In this document: in pieces, positions 8,241-17,748 of the stretch
Layout of the letters: each line of letters opens with the position of its first letter
Position numbering within the stretch: position 1 is the first letter of the stretch
Source: Sphingobium soli
GTDB taxonomy: Bacteria > Pseudomonadota > Alphaproteobacteria > Sphingomonadales > Sphingomonadaceae
Reading direction: 5' to 3'
Length of the DNA: 64,000 nucleotides
Assembly (NCBI RefSeq): GCF_020782245.1
Contig: NZ_JAJGNP010000003.1
Coordinates: 297,647-361,646, forward strand
Notes under the pieces: generated by a model
Database searches by the model: none
Told to the model about the DNA's origin: nothing
The model's input: the letters and a program-made list of their open reading frames with translations, nothing else
Position numbers and translations under genes: made by a program

Positions 8241-9469
8241 CGTGCGCCTCCGATCGGCTCCAATATAAGGTCTCGGGTCAGAACCACGCGCAACGGATGC
8301 CCCGGTCGGATGGTGAGCGTCGGCTGCACATTGAGCTGCCGACGCACGATCTGCTGGCCGGCCTGGTTGATGGTGTCCTGCGAGCCGCGGCGCAGCGCGC
8401 GGGTCAGGTCGTCCTCGCTGTCCGCGCCCAGCTCGGCGCCGACGCCGAGCAGCGTCGAGACGGCGGCGGCTTTGAGCAGATTGCCCCAATGCTGGTTCAC
8501 GCGATCCTGTAGGCCAGCATAGCCGGCCGCATCGGCGCCGGGCTGGCGCTCGAGAACGATCGAGCGGCTGTCCGGCATGATGAGGCGATCCCAGGCGAGC
8601 AGCACGCGGGTCTGTCCGGCGGCGATCTCGCTGTCATATTCGCCGATCAGCCGCGCACCCTGCGGGATGAGCAGGACGCGGCCGGTAGGGCTGTCATAGA
8701 CATTGGCCGTCACCTGGGCGGTGATTTGCCCCGGAAGGTCGGAACGGATGCCGGTGATGAGCGCGGCGGGGATGATGCTGCCGGCCTGCACAATGTTGGG
8801 CGAGGCCGGCGCGGTCAGGCGCTCGACGCTCGCCGTGCGCGCATTGGATGCCTGCGCCATGAAAGCCCGCTTTCCGGCCTGGTCACCCCGCGGCGCCGTG
8901 TCATTGGGCTGCGCCGCAGGCTGCGGCGCGGCGGTGTCCGGCGCTGCCATTGCGAGATTCGGCACGGACGGCATCGCGGCGGCTCCGGCGCTTCCGCCGC
9001 CGAGGAACACGCCGCTCGTGCGCGCCGGGTCGCGTTCCTGGCTGATGCGCTGACGGGCGGCTTCTGCGGCCTGCGCTCTCGGATCGGGCTGTCCGCCGAC
9101 CGGCGGGACAGGGACATTCTCCCCGCGCTGCTGGGCGGAGACGATCGGGCCGCCGAGGTCGCCGGGAAGCGGCGCCCCAAGTTTCGGAACCTGGCCATAG
9201 TCCTTCGGCCCTGAATTGATCGTCTCGGCCGTGGCGCGGCTGTCGGTGCTGTAGAGTTCCTTGGTCTCCTTCTCGCCCGGCGGCTTGAGCGCGTAGATCA
9301 GCGAGCCGCCGATGCCGAGACCGGCCACGACGCCCATCACGGCGAGCGCCTTGCGCGAGAGCCGCATGACGCGCGGCGGATCGCCGCGAAGCTGGAAGGC
9401 TTGCGGGTCGGCGCGCGGCGTCTGCGGTGCGGCCGCCTCGGGCGGGGAAGTGTCGGCCGGATCGGTCAC
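8237..9469 (-). CDS. trbI: TrbI, VirB10-like T4SS core protein
   Basis: The 410-residue protein starts with a GTG that overlaps the trbG stop (GTGA). It has a short cytoplasmic N-terminus, one membrane helix near residues 43-60 (ALAVMGVVAGLGIGGSLIYAL), a long proline-rich periplasmic region and a C-terminal beta-barrel domain with the family motifs LIPQGARLIGEYDS and LAWDRLIMPDSRSI. VirB10 proteins span both membranes and link ATPase energy to channel opening in the mating-pair apparatus. Confidence 0.95.
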   Translation of the reverse strand: MTDPADTSPPEAAAPQTPRADPQAFQLRGDPPRVMRLSRKALAVMGVVAGLGIGGSLIYALKPPGEKETKELYSTDSRATAETINSGPKDYGQVPKLGAPLPGDLGGPIVSAQQRGENVPVPPVGGQPDPRAQAAEAARQRISQERDPARTSGVFLGGGSAGAAAMPSVPNLAMAAPDTAAPQPAAQPNDTAPRGDQAGKRAFMAQASNARTASVERLTAPASPNIVQAGSIIPAALITGIRSDLPGQITAQVTANVYDSPTGRVLLIPQGARLIGEYDSEIAAGQTRVLLAWDRLIMPDSRSIVLERQPGADAAGYAGLQDRVNQHWGNLLKAAAVSTLLGVGAELGADSEDDLTRALRRGSQDTINQAGQQIVRRQLNVQPTLTIRPGHPLRVVLTRDLILEPIGGAR

Positions 9470-10491
9470 GGCCGCCCCCTGCGGCGCGATTCCGCATCGT
9501 CACGCACGATGCGGACGCGCTGCTCGCTGCGCCGGTCGCCCAGGCGCAGCTCGGCGGCGGCGAACAGCCGGTCCACCACCATGTAGCGGCCCTGCACGCG
9601 GTAATTGACCAGCTCGGCGTCGCCGGCCGGGCCGGTCACGAACAGCGGCGGCATCTCGCCCTGCGAGATCCCGGCCGGAAACTCGATGAAGACCTGCGCG
9701 GAATCGTCGAAGGCGCGAACGGGCTTCCACGGCACGCGGTCGCCCTCGATCTGGTAGCGGAAATTGAGCGCCGCGAGGTCGATGCCGGCGGCGACGGGGG
9801 CCGAGGCGGCAGCGGCGGCATTAGCACCGCGCAGGGCGATCAGCGCGTCCTGCGGGTAGGTCCAGGAGACCGACGCCATGTAGGTCGAGGCCGTCGCGCG
9901 CAGTTCGATGTGATAGGTGCGCCGGTCGGTATTGATGACGAGGTTGGTGTAAATGTCGGGCCGTGTGGGCTTCGTCAGGATATGCACGCGGGCCGTGAGG
10001 CCGCTGCCGCTCACCGTGTCGCCGATAATCCAGCGCACGGTATCGCCGGCCGCGACCGGCCCCGGTCCCACAAGCTGCTCCCCTTCCTGAAGCGCGATGT
10101 CCGTCACCTGGCCGGGCGCGGCATAGACCTGATAGAGCGCGCCGTCCGACCACGGATATTGCTGGATGGCGTTCACATAGCCGTCGCGGGTGGGCTGGAC
10201 GCGGGCGGCGGCATTGGCCGCCCCGACGCGGCGGCGCGGATCGGCGTGCTCGGACGTCGCCGTGCCGGTCGCGAGCGGCTTCAACTGGCCGGGCAGAGGC
10301 AGCGGTTCGGGGATCGTCACCACCTCGACGGCGCGCGGCGGCTGTGCGGCCGGCGTCGCCGCGATCTCGCGCGGCGGATCGTCATAGGCGATGGCCGGTG
10401 GCTTCGCGGACGTGGTAGCGCAGCCGGCGAGCGCGGCAGCGGAGACGAGCAGCGCGGCCGTGGCCGCGCGGCGGATGGGTATGCCGGTCAT
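9466..10491 (-). CDS. trbG: TrbG, VirB9-like T4SS outer-membrane complex protein
   Basis: The 341-residue protein begins with a lipoprotein-type signal peptide ending in LAGC, so it is probably lipidated. The middle carries the VirB9 landmarks (ILTKPTRPDIYTNLVI, TDRRTYHIELRA) and the C-terminus FIEFPAGISQGEMPPLF and NYRVQGRYMVVDRLF. It would form the outer-membrane core with TrbI. The start at 10491 overlaps the trbF stop by four bases. Confidence 0.95.
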   Translation of the reverse strand: MTGIPIRRAATAALLVSAAALAGCATTSAKPPAIAYDDPPREIAATPAAQPPRAVEVVTIPEPLPLPGQLKPLATGTATSEHADPRRRVGAANAAARVQPTRDGYVNAIQQYPWSDGALYQVYAAPGQVTDIALQEGEQLVGPGPVAAGDTVRWIIGDTVSGSGLTARVHILTKPTRPDIYTNLVINTDRRTYHIELRATASTYMASVSWTYPQDALIALRGANAAAAASAPVAAGIDLAALNFRYQIEGDRVPWKPVRAFDDSAQVFIEFPAGISQGEMPPLFVTGPAGDAELVNYRVQGRYMVVDRLFAAAELRLGDRRSEQRVRIVRDDAESRRRGRP

Positions 10492-11171
10492 TGCGACAGC
10501 TCCTTGGACCAGTTGAGGGCGTTGACGAACACGCCGAGCGGGTTCTTGCGCAGCGCGTCGGGCGTGCGCGGCGGTTGCACGACGACCGTGAGGATGGCCG
10601 ACCAGCGTTCGGTGGCGGCGAGGCTCCCGTCCTGATAGCGGCGCTCGGTCCAGGCGACGCGGAAGCTGTCGGGCGAGGCCCGGATCACACTGGAGACGTC
10701 CACCGCGACCTGAACCTTGCCGACCTGTGTGAATGGGTCGTTGGCGCGGGCATAGTCGTTGAGCGCCATCGCCCCCTTGTCGGTCGTGAAGTCGTAGGCG
10801 CGCAACCAGTTCTGGCGCACGATCACCGGATCGGCCGGGATCGCCCGGACCTGTTCGATGAAGCGGGCGAGATGGAACGCGATCTGCGGGTCGGTCGGAC
10901 GGTAGCCGGCTTCGGCGGGCGCGACGGCCTGGGCCTCGCCCAGCCGATCGAGCTGCACCACCCAGGGCACGATATGGCCGCGGGCGGATTGCCAGACGAG
11001 CCCAGCGGTGAGCCCGCCCGAGAGGGCCAGCGCGCCGAAGAAGGCGAGGCGCCAGTTCTTCGCCTGCACGCGCGCCGAGCCGATGCGGTCGTCCCAGACC
11101 TGCGCGGCGCGCTGATAGGGCGTGGTGGGTTCGGGGGGCTGGTCGTAGCGGATGGTGGGGCGTCGGAACAT
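10488..11171 (-). CDS. trbF: TrbF, VirB8-like T4SS scaffold protein
   Basis: The 227-residue protein has a short cytoplasmic segment, a single membrane helix near residues 44-62 and a periplasmic NTF2-like VirB8 domain (QNWLRAYDFTTDKGAMALND, RVAWTERRYQDG). It is the inner-membrane assembly scaffold of the conjugation channel. It lies six bases after trbL and is coupled to trbG by ATGA. Confidence 0.95.
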   Translation of the reverse strand: MFRRPTIRYDQPPEPTTPYQRAAQVWDDRIGSARVQAKNWRLAFFGALALSGGLTAGLVWQSARGHIVPWVVQLDRLGEAQAVAPAEAGYRPTDPQIAFHLARFIEQVRAIPADPVIVRQNWLRAYDFTTDKGAMALNDYARANDPFTQVGKVQVAVDVSSVIRASPDSFRVAWTERRYQDGSLAATERWSAILTVVVQPPRTPDALRKNPLGVFVNALNWSKELSQ

Positions 11172-11177
11172 GGAGGG

Positions 11178-12563
11178 TCAGTCCTTCTCTTTGATGTCGG
11201 GACCGGCTCCGCCGCCGTGGCTGTCGCCGGCCTTCATGGTGTGGGCGAGGACGGTCGCGCCGTGGCTGACGGCCTGGCGGCGTTTCATCGCGGCCGCCCA
11301 TGCGGGCTGGGCCGACGTGCCGGCCGCCCCGGAGCCTTCAGCGGTCGCGGCGGCCGGGGTGGCGGCTTCGGGTCCGCCGGTGATCGTGCCGCCCGTGGCG
11401 GTGAACCCGGCGCGGGCGCCCGAGCGGAAATTGGCCTTCATCGCCGCGCCGCCCTTGGCGGCCGCCTTGCGCAAGGGCGAGAGGACGGCGCTCACCGCGC
11501 TTCCCGCCGCCGCCTGACCGACAGCGGCCATGCCGCCCGCGACAGCGCCCGCGCCGCTCTTGCCCAGCGAGCCGAGGCTATAAGCGCTGGTCGCACCGCC
11601 CGCCATCTGCGCGCCGCCACGCGCGGCGGCGCCGGTCATCCGGCCGGCCGCGCCGAGGGCGGAACCGGCGGCCCCGACGCCAAGGCGAGCCGCGGCCGCG
11701 CCGCCGACCAGCGCGCCGCCTGCGGCCAGCGCGGTGCCGGCCGCCGCACCCGCGCCGAGTTGCGGGCCGCCCGAGACGATGCCGTTGGCGATCGAAGGGC
11801 CGAAGATCGACAGGCCGAGGAGCGACAGCGCGGCGAGCGCGATGGCCATGACCTGATTGATGTCGGGCGCGGGGCCGAGCGCTGCGCCGGTGAACTGGCT
11901 GAACAGGGTGGTGCCGATGCCGGTGATGACGGCGAGCACCAGCACCTTGATGCCGGTCGAGACGACATGGCCCAGCACCTTCTCGGCCATGAAGGCGGTC
12001 TTGTTGAAGAAGGCGAAGGGCAGCAGGACGAAGCCGGCCAGCGTCACCAGCTTGAACTCGATCAGCGTGATGAAGACCTGCACGGCGATGATGAAGAAGG
12101 CGAGCACCACGATCACCCAGGCGAGCAGCAGCACGAGGATCAGCGCGAGGTTCGAGAACACGGCCCACAGGCTGGAGAACTGCCCCGCCGCATCGAGCAG
12201 CGGCTTGGCCGCTTCGAGCCCCTTCGCCGCGATCGTGCCGGGCTTCATGAACTCGTCGATCGTCATGGCCCCGCCGCTGGCCTGGAGGCCGAGCCCGGCG
12301 AAGCTCTCGAACACGATGGTGGCGAGCAGCGCGAAATTGCCGATGATGAACGCGAAGGTGCCGATGTAGAGCGTCTTCTTGACGAGGCGCTGAAGCACGT
12401 CCTCGTCCGCGCCCCAGGCCCAGAACAGGCCGGCGAGCGTCATGTCGATGGCGATCAGCGTGGTCGAGAGGAACGCGACCTCGCCGCCGAGCAGTCCGAA
12501 TCCGCTGTCGATGTAGCCGGTGAAGACATTGAGGAAATTGTCGATAACACCGGTGTCGTTCAT
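11178..12563 (-). CDS. trbL: TrbL, VirB6-like T4SS membrane protein
   Basis: The 461-residue polytopic protein has about six hydrophobic segments in its first 260 residues (for example FIIGNFALLATIVFESFAGL and ALILVLLLAWVIVVLAFFII), the layout of TrbL/VirB6. The C-terminal third is rich in alanine and glycine and ends in a hydrophilic tail, which is also usual. It forms part of the inner-membrane channel. Its start overlaps the small trbK-type gene by four bases. Confidence 0.93.
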   Translation of the reverse strand: MNDTGVIDNFLNVFTGYIDSGFGLLGGEVAFLSTTLIAIDMTLAGLFWAWGADEDVLQRLVKKTLYIGTFAFIIGNFALLATIVFESFAGLGLQASGGAMTIDEFMKPGTIAAKGLEAAKPLLDAAGQFSSLWAVFSNLALILVLLLAWVIVVLAFFIIAVQVFITLIEFKLVTLAGFVLLPFAFFNKTAFMAEKVLGHVVSTGIKVLVLAVITGIGTTLFSQFTGAALGPAPDINQVMAIALAALSLLGLSIFGPSIANGIVSGGPQLGAGAAAGTALAAGGALVGGAAAARLGVGAAGSALGAAGRMTGAAARGGAQMAGGATSAYSLGSLGKSGAGAVAGGMAAVGQAAAGSAVSAVLSPLRKAAAKGGAAMKANFRSGARAGFTATGGTITGGPEAATPAAATAEGSGAAGTSAQPAWAAAMKRRQAVSHGATVLAHTMKAGDSHGGGAGPDIKEKD

Positions 12564-12874
12564 GGCCGGGCGCCTTCGTCTGGCGCCGTGTCGCCGCCGC
12601 GCTCCGTCGCGGGCGCGGGCTCGTCCTGACGGAAGAAGCGGCGGCGATTGGCGGCCCAGGCCGCCTCGCAGCCCGAGTCCGGCATGGTGAGCGAGGCGCA
12701 GCGGTCCAGCTCGCGGGCGAGCCTGGCCTGGCCTTCATCCGCCGGCAGGACGAGCGGCGGCGTGGGCGCGGGCTCATCGGGCTGGACGGCGGCGACGATC
12801 GCCACCGTCATCATCAGCCCGGCCAGCGCCGCCATCCCTGCGATTTTCGCCGTGCGCGAGGTTCCATGCAGCAT
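12560..12874 (-). CDS. TrbK-alt-type putative entry-exclusion protein
   Basis: The 104-residue protein has one N-terminal membrane segment (GMAALAGLMMTVAIVAAV) and a periplasmic tail with two cysteines (LDRCASLTMPDSGCEAAW). Its place between trbJ and trbL and its size match the entry-exclusion proteins called TrbK-alt in trb operons. These are thought to stop a cell that already has the element from receiving another copy. Sequence conservation in the family is low, so the call rests mainly on position and topology. Confidence 0.75.
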   Translation of the reverse strand: MLHGTSRTAKIAGMAALAGLMMTVAIVAAVQPDEPAPTPPLVLPADEGQARLARELDRCASLTMPDSGCEAAWAANRRRFFRQDEPAPATERGGDTAPDEGARP

Positions 12875-12883
12875 GGGGCAGTC

Positions 12884-13600
12884 TCAGTTGCCCATGAAGC
12901 GGCGGAACCGCTCGCGCCCTTCGGCTTCCTCGGCCGCCTGACGGGCGGATTGCAGCGCCTGCGCCCGGCCCTGCGCCGCGACGGCGGCGGTCAGGTCGGC
13001 GAGCTGCTGCGATTGTAACGCGAGAAGCTGGTTGCCCGCCTGCGCCGCCTGGAGCGCGCCTGTCGCGGACTGGCTGGTCGAGACCAGGCTGTCCATCGTC
13101 GTGCGCGTGCCTTCGATGTTGCCGACAACACCGGCCTGCACCTGCAAGGCATCCTGAAAGGCGCCGACGCTATCCTCCCAGCGAGCGTTCGCATTGGCGA
13201 CCATCTGCGCGTGATCGCCGGTCAGCGCCGCGCCCTTGTAGCGGCCGTTGAATGCCTGCTGGATGTCCTGCACGTCGTAGGCGATGCGCTGGGCTTCGCT
13301 CAGAAGCTGCTGGGTGCGCTGCACCTGCTGCTGGAGCTGCTGGAGCGAGGAGAACGGCAGCGAAGTCAGGTTGCGCGCCTCGTTGGTGAGGCTCGTCGCT
13401 GCTTGCTGGATTTGCTGAATCTGGTTGTTGATTTGTTGAAGCGACCGCGCGGCCGTCAGCACGTTCTGCGCGTAGTTGGTCGGGTCATAGACGATGCCGC
13501 CGAACTGCGCGTAGGCAGGCATGGGCGCGATCATCGGCACGACGGCCGCGCTGGCGAGGACGCCGGCCAGGATGGCGCGGCGCAGGGGGAATCCGGTCAT
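12884..13600 (-). CDS. trbJ: TrbJ, VirB5-like T4SS periplasmic protein
   Basis: The 238-residue protein starts at 13600, where the ATG follows a good ribosome site (CAGGAGTTACCTCT) and overlaps the trbE stop. A cleavable signal peptide ends at AYAQ, then FGGIVYDPTNYAQNVLTA is the TrbJ hallmark. The middle is strongly coiled-coil and glutamine-rich (INNQIQQIQQA). VirB5-like proteins act at the pilus tip or in pilus assembly. The tail EAEGRERFRRFMGN also occurs in the small gene at 7695. Confidence 0.95.
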   Translation of the reverse strand: MTGFPLRRAILAGVLASAAVVPMIAPMPAYAQFGGIVYDPTNYAQNVLTAARSLQQINNQIQQIQQAATSLTNEARNLTSLPFSSLQQLQQQVQRTQQLLSEAQRIAYDVQDIQQAFNGRYKGAALTGDHAQMVANANARWEDSVGAFQDALQVQAGVVGNIEGTRTTMDSLVSTSQSATGALQAAQAGNQLLALQSQQLADLTAAVAAQGRAQALQSARQAAEEAEGRERFRRFMGN

Positions 13601-16053
13601 AGAGGTAACTCCTGCTGGGGTTGGCGTGGGGGATCGGGGGGAAGAAGCTCGACGGCCCAGGCACAGCCGCGATGACGCAGCCATTCGGCCGCGAAGGCGG
13701 GCGCCCCGTGGGTTTCGATGATGTCGGCGATGGCGAGCTGGTCGGTCTTCGACGACGCGGCGGCGAAGGTCAGCGCGACCTCACCCAGCCCCAGCTCGAA
13801 CAGGCGATTGCCGCGCCTGCTTTGACAGTAATAATCCCTCTTGGGCGTGGCCCGGCTGAGGATTTCGATCTGCCGGGCGTTGAGCCCGAACCGCTCGTAG
13901 ATGGCCGCGATCTGCGGCTCGGCCGCGCGCTCGTTCGGCAGGAAGATGCGCGTCGGGCAGGACTCGATGATGGCCGGCGCGATGCTCGACGTCTCGATGT
14001 CGGCGAGGCTCTGCGTCGCGAAGACGACGCTGGCATTGCGCTTGCGCAGCGTCTTCAGCCACTCGCGGAGCTGCGCGGCGAAGTCCGGGCTGTCGAGGAC
14101 CAGCCAGCCCTCGTCGATGATGATGAGCGTCGGCGAGCCGTCCAGCCGCCCCTCGATCCGATGGAACAGATAGGAGAGCACCGCGGCGGCCGAGCCGGCG
14201 CCGACCAGCCCCTCGGTCTCGAACGCCTGCATGTCGGCTTCGCCAAGCCGCTCGGCCTCGGCGTCGAGCAGCCGGCCCCACGGCCCGCCGATGCAATAGG
14301 GCGCGAGCGCCTGCTTGAGCTGCTGGCTCTGCAACAGGACCGCGAGCCCTGTCAGCGTCCGTTCCGGCATCGGCGCGCTGGCGAGCGAACCCAGCGCCGA
14401 CCAGATATGCTCCTTGGCCTGGGGATCGACCGCGACGCCTTCGCTGGCGAGAATCGCCGCCAACCATTCGGCCGCCCAGGCGCGTTCGGCCGGATCGTCG
14501 ATATGGGCGAGCGGCTGCAACTGGACGCCGCCGTCGCTGTCGTCGGACAGCCCGCCGCCGAGATCCTGCCAATCCCCGCCTGTCGCCAACGCGGCCGCAC
14601 TGATCGAGCCGCCGAAGTCGAAGGCGAAGACCTGCGCGTTCTTGTAGCGGCGGAATTGCATCGCCATCAGTGCGAGCAGCACCGACTTTCCGGCACCGGT
14701 CGGGCCGACGATCAGCGTGTGCCCGACATCGCTGCCATCGGGGTGAAGGGAAAACCGGAACGGGGTCGAGCCTTCGGTCCTGCCGTAGAGCAAGGGGGGT
14801 TGTCCGAAGTGCTCGTCCCGTTCCGGCCCCGCCCATACTGCTGACAGGGGGATCAGGTGGGCGAGATTGATGGTGGAGATCGGCGGTTGCCGGACGTTGG
14901 CGTAAGTGTGGCCGGGGAGCGAGCCGAGCCACGCTTCCACGGCGTTCATCCCCTCGGGAATGACGGTGAAGTCGCGGCCCTGGATGACCTTCTCGACCAG
15001 CCGCAGCTTCTCTGCGGCAACGGCGGGATCGCGGTCCCACACCGTCACCGTGGCGGTGACGTAGGCCATGCCGGCATAATCGGCGCCCAGCTCCTGCAAG
15101 GCGGTGTCTGCGTCGGCGGCCTTGTTGGAGGCGTCGCTGTCGAGCAGCGTGGACGCCTCGTTGGTCATCACTTCTTTCAGGATCGCGGCGACCGACTTGC
15201 GCTTGGCGAACCATTGCCGCCTGATCTTCGTCAGCAGCTTCGTCGCGTCGGCCTTGTCGAGCATGATCGCGCGGGTGGACCAGCGATACTCGAAGGCGAG
15301 CCGGTTCAGCTCGTCGAGCAGGCCGGGGAATGTGACGCTGGGGAATCCCGTGATCGTCAGCGTGCGGAGATGATGGTCGCCCAGGCGCGGTTCGAGTCCC
15401 CCAGTGAGCGGCTCGTCGGCGAGCAGCGCGTCGAGGTGCATCGGGGTTTCCGGCACGCGCACGCGCTGGCGGCGGGTCGAGATCGTGCTGTGCAGGTAGG
15501 TCAGCGTCTCGGCGTCATCGAGCCAGCGGACCTCGGGCACGAAGCCTTCGACCAGATTGAGAACGCGGTCGCTGCGATCGGTGAAGCCCTTGAGCAATTC
15601 CCACGGATCGACGCCGCTGGTGGACCGGCCCTCGTAAAGCCAGCCCTCGGCCCGCGCGGCTTCCTCGGCCGGCGGCATCCACAGCAGCGTCAGATAATAG
15701 CCGCTCTCGAAATGGGCGCCCTCCTCGCGGAACTGTTCGCGCCGCTCCATGTCCACGAGCGCCGAGACCGGATCGGGAAACTCCGATTCCGGGTAGTCGA
15801 GCGCGGGCGTGCGCTGCGCCTCGACGAAGATCGCCCAGCCCGAACCGAGACGGCGCAGCGCGTTGTTGAGCCGCGCTGTGGTGGCGACCAGCTCGGCCGG
15901 CGTTGCGCTGTCGAGATCGGGGCCACGGAAACGAGCCGTGCGCTGAAAGCTGCCGTCCTTGTTGAGAACGACGCCCTCACCGACCAGCGCGGCCCAGGGG
16001 AGGAAGTCGGCAAGGCGCGCGGCCTTGCTGCGATATTCGCGCAGACTCATCAT
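13597..16053 (-). CDS. trbE: TrbE, VirB4-like T4SS ATPase
   Basis: The 818-residue protein is the large ATPase of the conjugation system. It has a Walker A motif (VGPTGAGKSVL) around residue 450 and a Walker B motif (TLIIIDEGWLVLD) in the C-terminal half, plus the CagE/VirB4 N-terminal domain. It powers pilus assembly and substrate transfer at the inner membrane. The start is the first ATG of ATGATG at 16053, overlapping the trbD stop. Confidence 0.96.
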   Translation of the reverse strand: MMSLREYRSKAARLADFLPWAALVGEGVVLNKDGSFQRTARFRGPDLDSATPAELVATTARLNNALRRLGSGWAIFVEAQRTPALDYPESEFPDPVSALVDMERREQFREEGAHFESGYYLTLLWMPPAEEAARAEGWLYEGRSTSGVDPWELLKGFTDRSDRVLNLVEGFVPEVRWLDDAETLTYLHSTISTRRQRVRVPETPMHLDALLADEPLTGGLEPRLGDHHLRTLTITGFPSVTFPGLLDELNRLAFEYRWSTRAIMLDKADATKLLTKIRRQWFAKRKSVAAILKEVMTNEASTLLDSDASNKAADADTALQELGADYAGMAYVTATVTVWDRDPAVAAEKLRLVEKVIQGRDFTVIPEGMNAVEAWLGSLPGHTYANVRQPPISTINLAHLIPLSAVWAGPERDEHFGQPPLLYGRTEGSTPFRFSLHPDGSDVGHTLIVGPTGAGKSVLLALMAMQFRRYKNAQVFAFDFGGSISAAALATGGDWQDLGGGLSDDSDGGVQLQPLAHIDDPAERAWAAEWLAAILASEGVAVDPQAKEHIWSALGSLASAPMPERTLTGLAVLLQSQQLKQALAPYCIGGPWGRLLDAEAERLGEADMQAFETEGLVGAGSAAAVLSYLFHRIEGRLDGSPTLIIIDEGWLVLDSPDFAAQLREWLKTLRKRNASVVFATQSLADIETSSIAPAIIESCPTRIFLPNERAAEPQIAAIYERFGLNARQIEILSRATPKRDYYCQSRRGNRLFELGLGEVALTFAAASSKTDQLAIADIIETHGAPAFAAEWLRHRGCAWAVELLPPDPPRQPQQELPL

Positions 16054-16331
16054 GGCTGCATCCAGCTCGGGTAACGGAGGTGACGGCGGGCTACGTCCAC
16101 GAATTGCGGATCGCGGCGCGCGGCCCAAACCGAGACCGCATGGCCGATCACCCAGATGACGAGGCCGGCGATCCAGAGGCGCAGGCCGAGGCCGATCGCG
16201 CCGGCCAACGTGCCGTTGACGATGGCGAGCGCGCGCGGGGCGCCGCCGAGCAGGATCGGCTCGGTCAGCGCCCGATGGACCGGGGCAAAGAAGCCCGCGA
16301 TCGGCTCGACGGGATCGGCCGCGCCCATCAT
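16050..16331 (-). CDS. trbD: TrbD, VirB3-like T4SS membrane protein
   Basis: The 93-residue protein has the VirB3 layout: a short N-terminus (FFAPVHRALTEPILLGGAPR), two close hydrophobic segments and a basic C-terminus with the RRHLRYPSW end typical of TrbD. It sits between trbC and trbE with four-base overlaps at both ends. It probably anchors TrbE at the membrane. Confidence 0.93.
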   Translation of the reverse strand: MMGAADPVEPIAGFFAPVHRALTEPILLGGAPRALAIVNGTLAGAIGLGLRLWIAGLVIWVIGHAVSVWAARRDPQFVDVARRHLRYPSWMQP

Positions 16332-16663
16332 GCGATCAGCGCTCCGCCGCCGAACGAGAAGAACGACAGGAAGAAGCTCGACGCGGCGAAGGCGATCGAC
16401 AGGCCGAACACGATCTGGATGAGGCGGCGAAAGCCACCCGACGTGTCACCGAACGCCAGCGTCAGGCCGGTCACGATGATGATGATGACCGCGATGATCT
16501 TCGCCACCGGCCCCTCGATGCTTTCGAGGATGCTTTGCAGCGGCGCTTCCCACGGCATCGACGATCCGCCCGCTTGGGCGGGAGCCGAGATGGTTAGCGC
16601 GATCACGCTGGCGGTGGCGGCGAGCATGGCGCGGCGTGCGCCATGCGACAAGGCATGGATCAT
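16328..16663 (-). CDS. trbC: TrbC, VirB2-like conjugative pilin
   Basis: The 111-residue prepilin has a signal peptide ending at SAPAQA, then two membrane helices (AKIIAVIIIIVTGLTLAFG and IVFGLSIAFAASSFFLSFF). TrbC pilins of this type are trimmed and cyclised by the TraF peptidase, which is encoded at 23677-24255 in this element. It overlaps trbB and trbD by four bases each. Confidence 0.93.
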   Translation of the reverse strand: MIHALSHGARRAMLAATASVIALTISAPAQAGGSSMPWEAPLQSILESIEGPVAKIIAVIIIIVTGLTLAFGDTSGGFRRLIQIVFGLSIAFAASSFFLSFFSFGGGALIA

Positions 16664-17646
16664 GGCAGGTCTCCGGGTTGGGGGGTGGTCAGCAGCGTGA
16701 GGCGGTAATCGCCGGTCGCGGCGTCGATCCCCTCGACGCGGGCCAGCTCGGCGAGGCGGCGGCCGTGGCCGTCGCGGACAAGGACGGCGATCAGGTCGAT
16801 GGTCTCGGCCAGCAGCGCGCGCGGGACCGTGACGACGGCCTCCTGGATAAGCTGTTCCATGCGGCGCAGCGCGCCGAGGGCGGTCCCGGCGTGGATCGTA
16901 CCGATCCCGCCGGGGTGGCCGGTGCCCCAGGCTTTGAGGAGGTCGAGCGCCTCGGCTCCGCGCACCTCGCCGATGGGGATGCGATCAGGGCGAAGGCGCA
17001 GGGAGGAGCGGACAAGATCGGACAGCGAGACGACGCCATCCTTCGTCCGCATGGCGACGAGGTTGGGCGCGGCGCATTGCAGCTCGCGGGTGTCCTCGAT
17101 CAGGACGATGCGATCAGTGGTCTTCGCCACCTCGGCGAGCAGAGCGTTGACCAGCGTGGTCTTGCCGCTGCCGGTGCCGCCCGCCACCAATATGTTGGCG
17201 CGGGCAGGAATAGCCTGGCGGAGCGTTTCCGCCTGTGCGGCCGACATGATCCCGGCACGCGCATAGTCGTCGAGCGTGAACACCGCGACTGCGGGCTTGC
17301 GGATGGCGAAGGCCGGCGCAGCGACCACGGGCGGCAGCAGCCCCTCGAACCGCTCGCCGCCCTCCGGCAGCTCGGCCGAGACGCGCGGGGACCGGGCATG
17401 GACTTCGACGCCGACATGGTGCGCGACCAGGCGGACGATGCGCTCGCCGTCTGCGGCGGCCAACGTCATGCCGGTGTCGCTGATGCCCTCGCCGAGCCGA
17501 TCGACCCACAGCCGCCCATCCGGGTTCAGCATCACCTCGATCACTGCGGCATCGTCGAGCCAGGCCGCGATCGACGGTCCCAGCGCCGTGCGCAGCATCC
17601 GCGCGCCGCGTGACTTTGCCTCGGAACGGATCGGGTGGACGGTCAA
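16660..17646 (-). CDS. trbB: TrbB, VirB11-like T4SS ATPase
   Basis: The 328-residue hexameric ATPase has Walker [15 protein letters not shown] near residue 155, the Asp box [12 protein letters not shown], and [14 protein letters not shown]. Translation most simply starts at a TTG (17646), because the residues after it continue family-like sequence and an AGGGG ribosome site lies seven bases upstream. That ribosome site sits inside the 3' arm of a terminator-like hairpin. An alternative start is the ATG about 16 codons in (the [13 protein letters not shown] region). It is the first gene of the trb operon. Confidence 0.94.
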   Translation of the reverse strand: MTVHPIRSEAKSRGARMLRTALGPSIAAWLDDAAVIEVMLNPDGRLWVDRLGEGISDTGMTLAAADGERIVRLVAHHVGVEVHARSPRVSAELPEGGERFEGLLPPVVAAPAFAIRKPAVAVFTLDDYARAGIMSAAQAETLRQAIPARANILVAGGTGSGKTTLVNALLAEVAKTTDRIVLIEDTRELQCAAPNLVAMRTKDGVVSLSDLVRSSLRLRPDRIPIGEVRGAEALDLLKAWGTGHPGGIGTIHAGTALGALRRMEQLIQEAVVTVPRALLAETIDLIAVLVRDGHGRRLAELARVEGIDAATGDYRLTLLTTPQPGDLP

Positions 17647-17695
17647 GAAAAAGCCCCTGATGAGGGCCGGGCGAACCGCCGCCCGGCGTCAGGGC
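17644..17695 (-). terminator. Terminator-like hairpin that covers the trbB ribosome site
   Basis: On the minus strand a two-part stem (17689-17694 with 17655-17660, and 17680-17687 with 17666-17673, six-base loop) is followed directly by TTTTTC. That is the form of a rho-independent terminator. It lies between copG and trbB. The AGGGG that would serve the trbB TTG start is part of the 3' arm. It may end traG-copG transcription, or act as an attenuator controlling trbB translation. Confidence 0.75.
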
Positions 17696-17748
17696 ACATC
17701 AAGAGAGGTAGGAAAGACCGAGATTCAACAAGTAAATGCGGTCATCGT

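Noticed and set aside
10491..12629. A 712-codon open frame on the plus strand across trbF and trbL
   Set aside because: It runs antisense to well-supported trb genes, is rich in Arg, Gly and His and shows no domain; such frames are a by-product of high GC.
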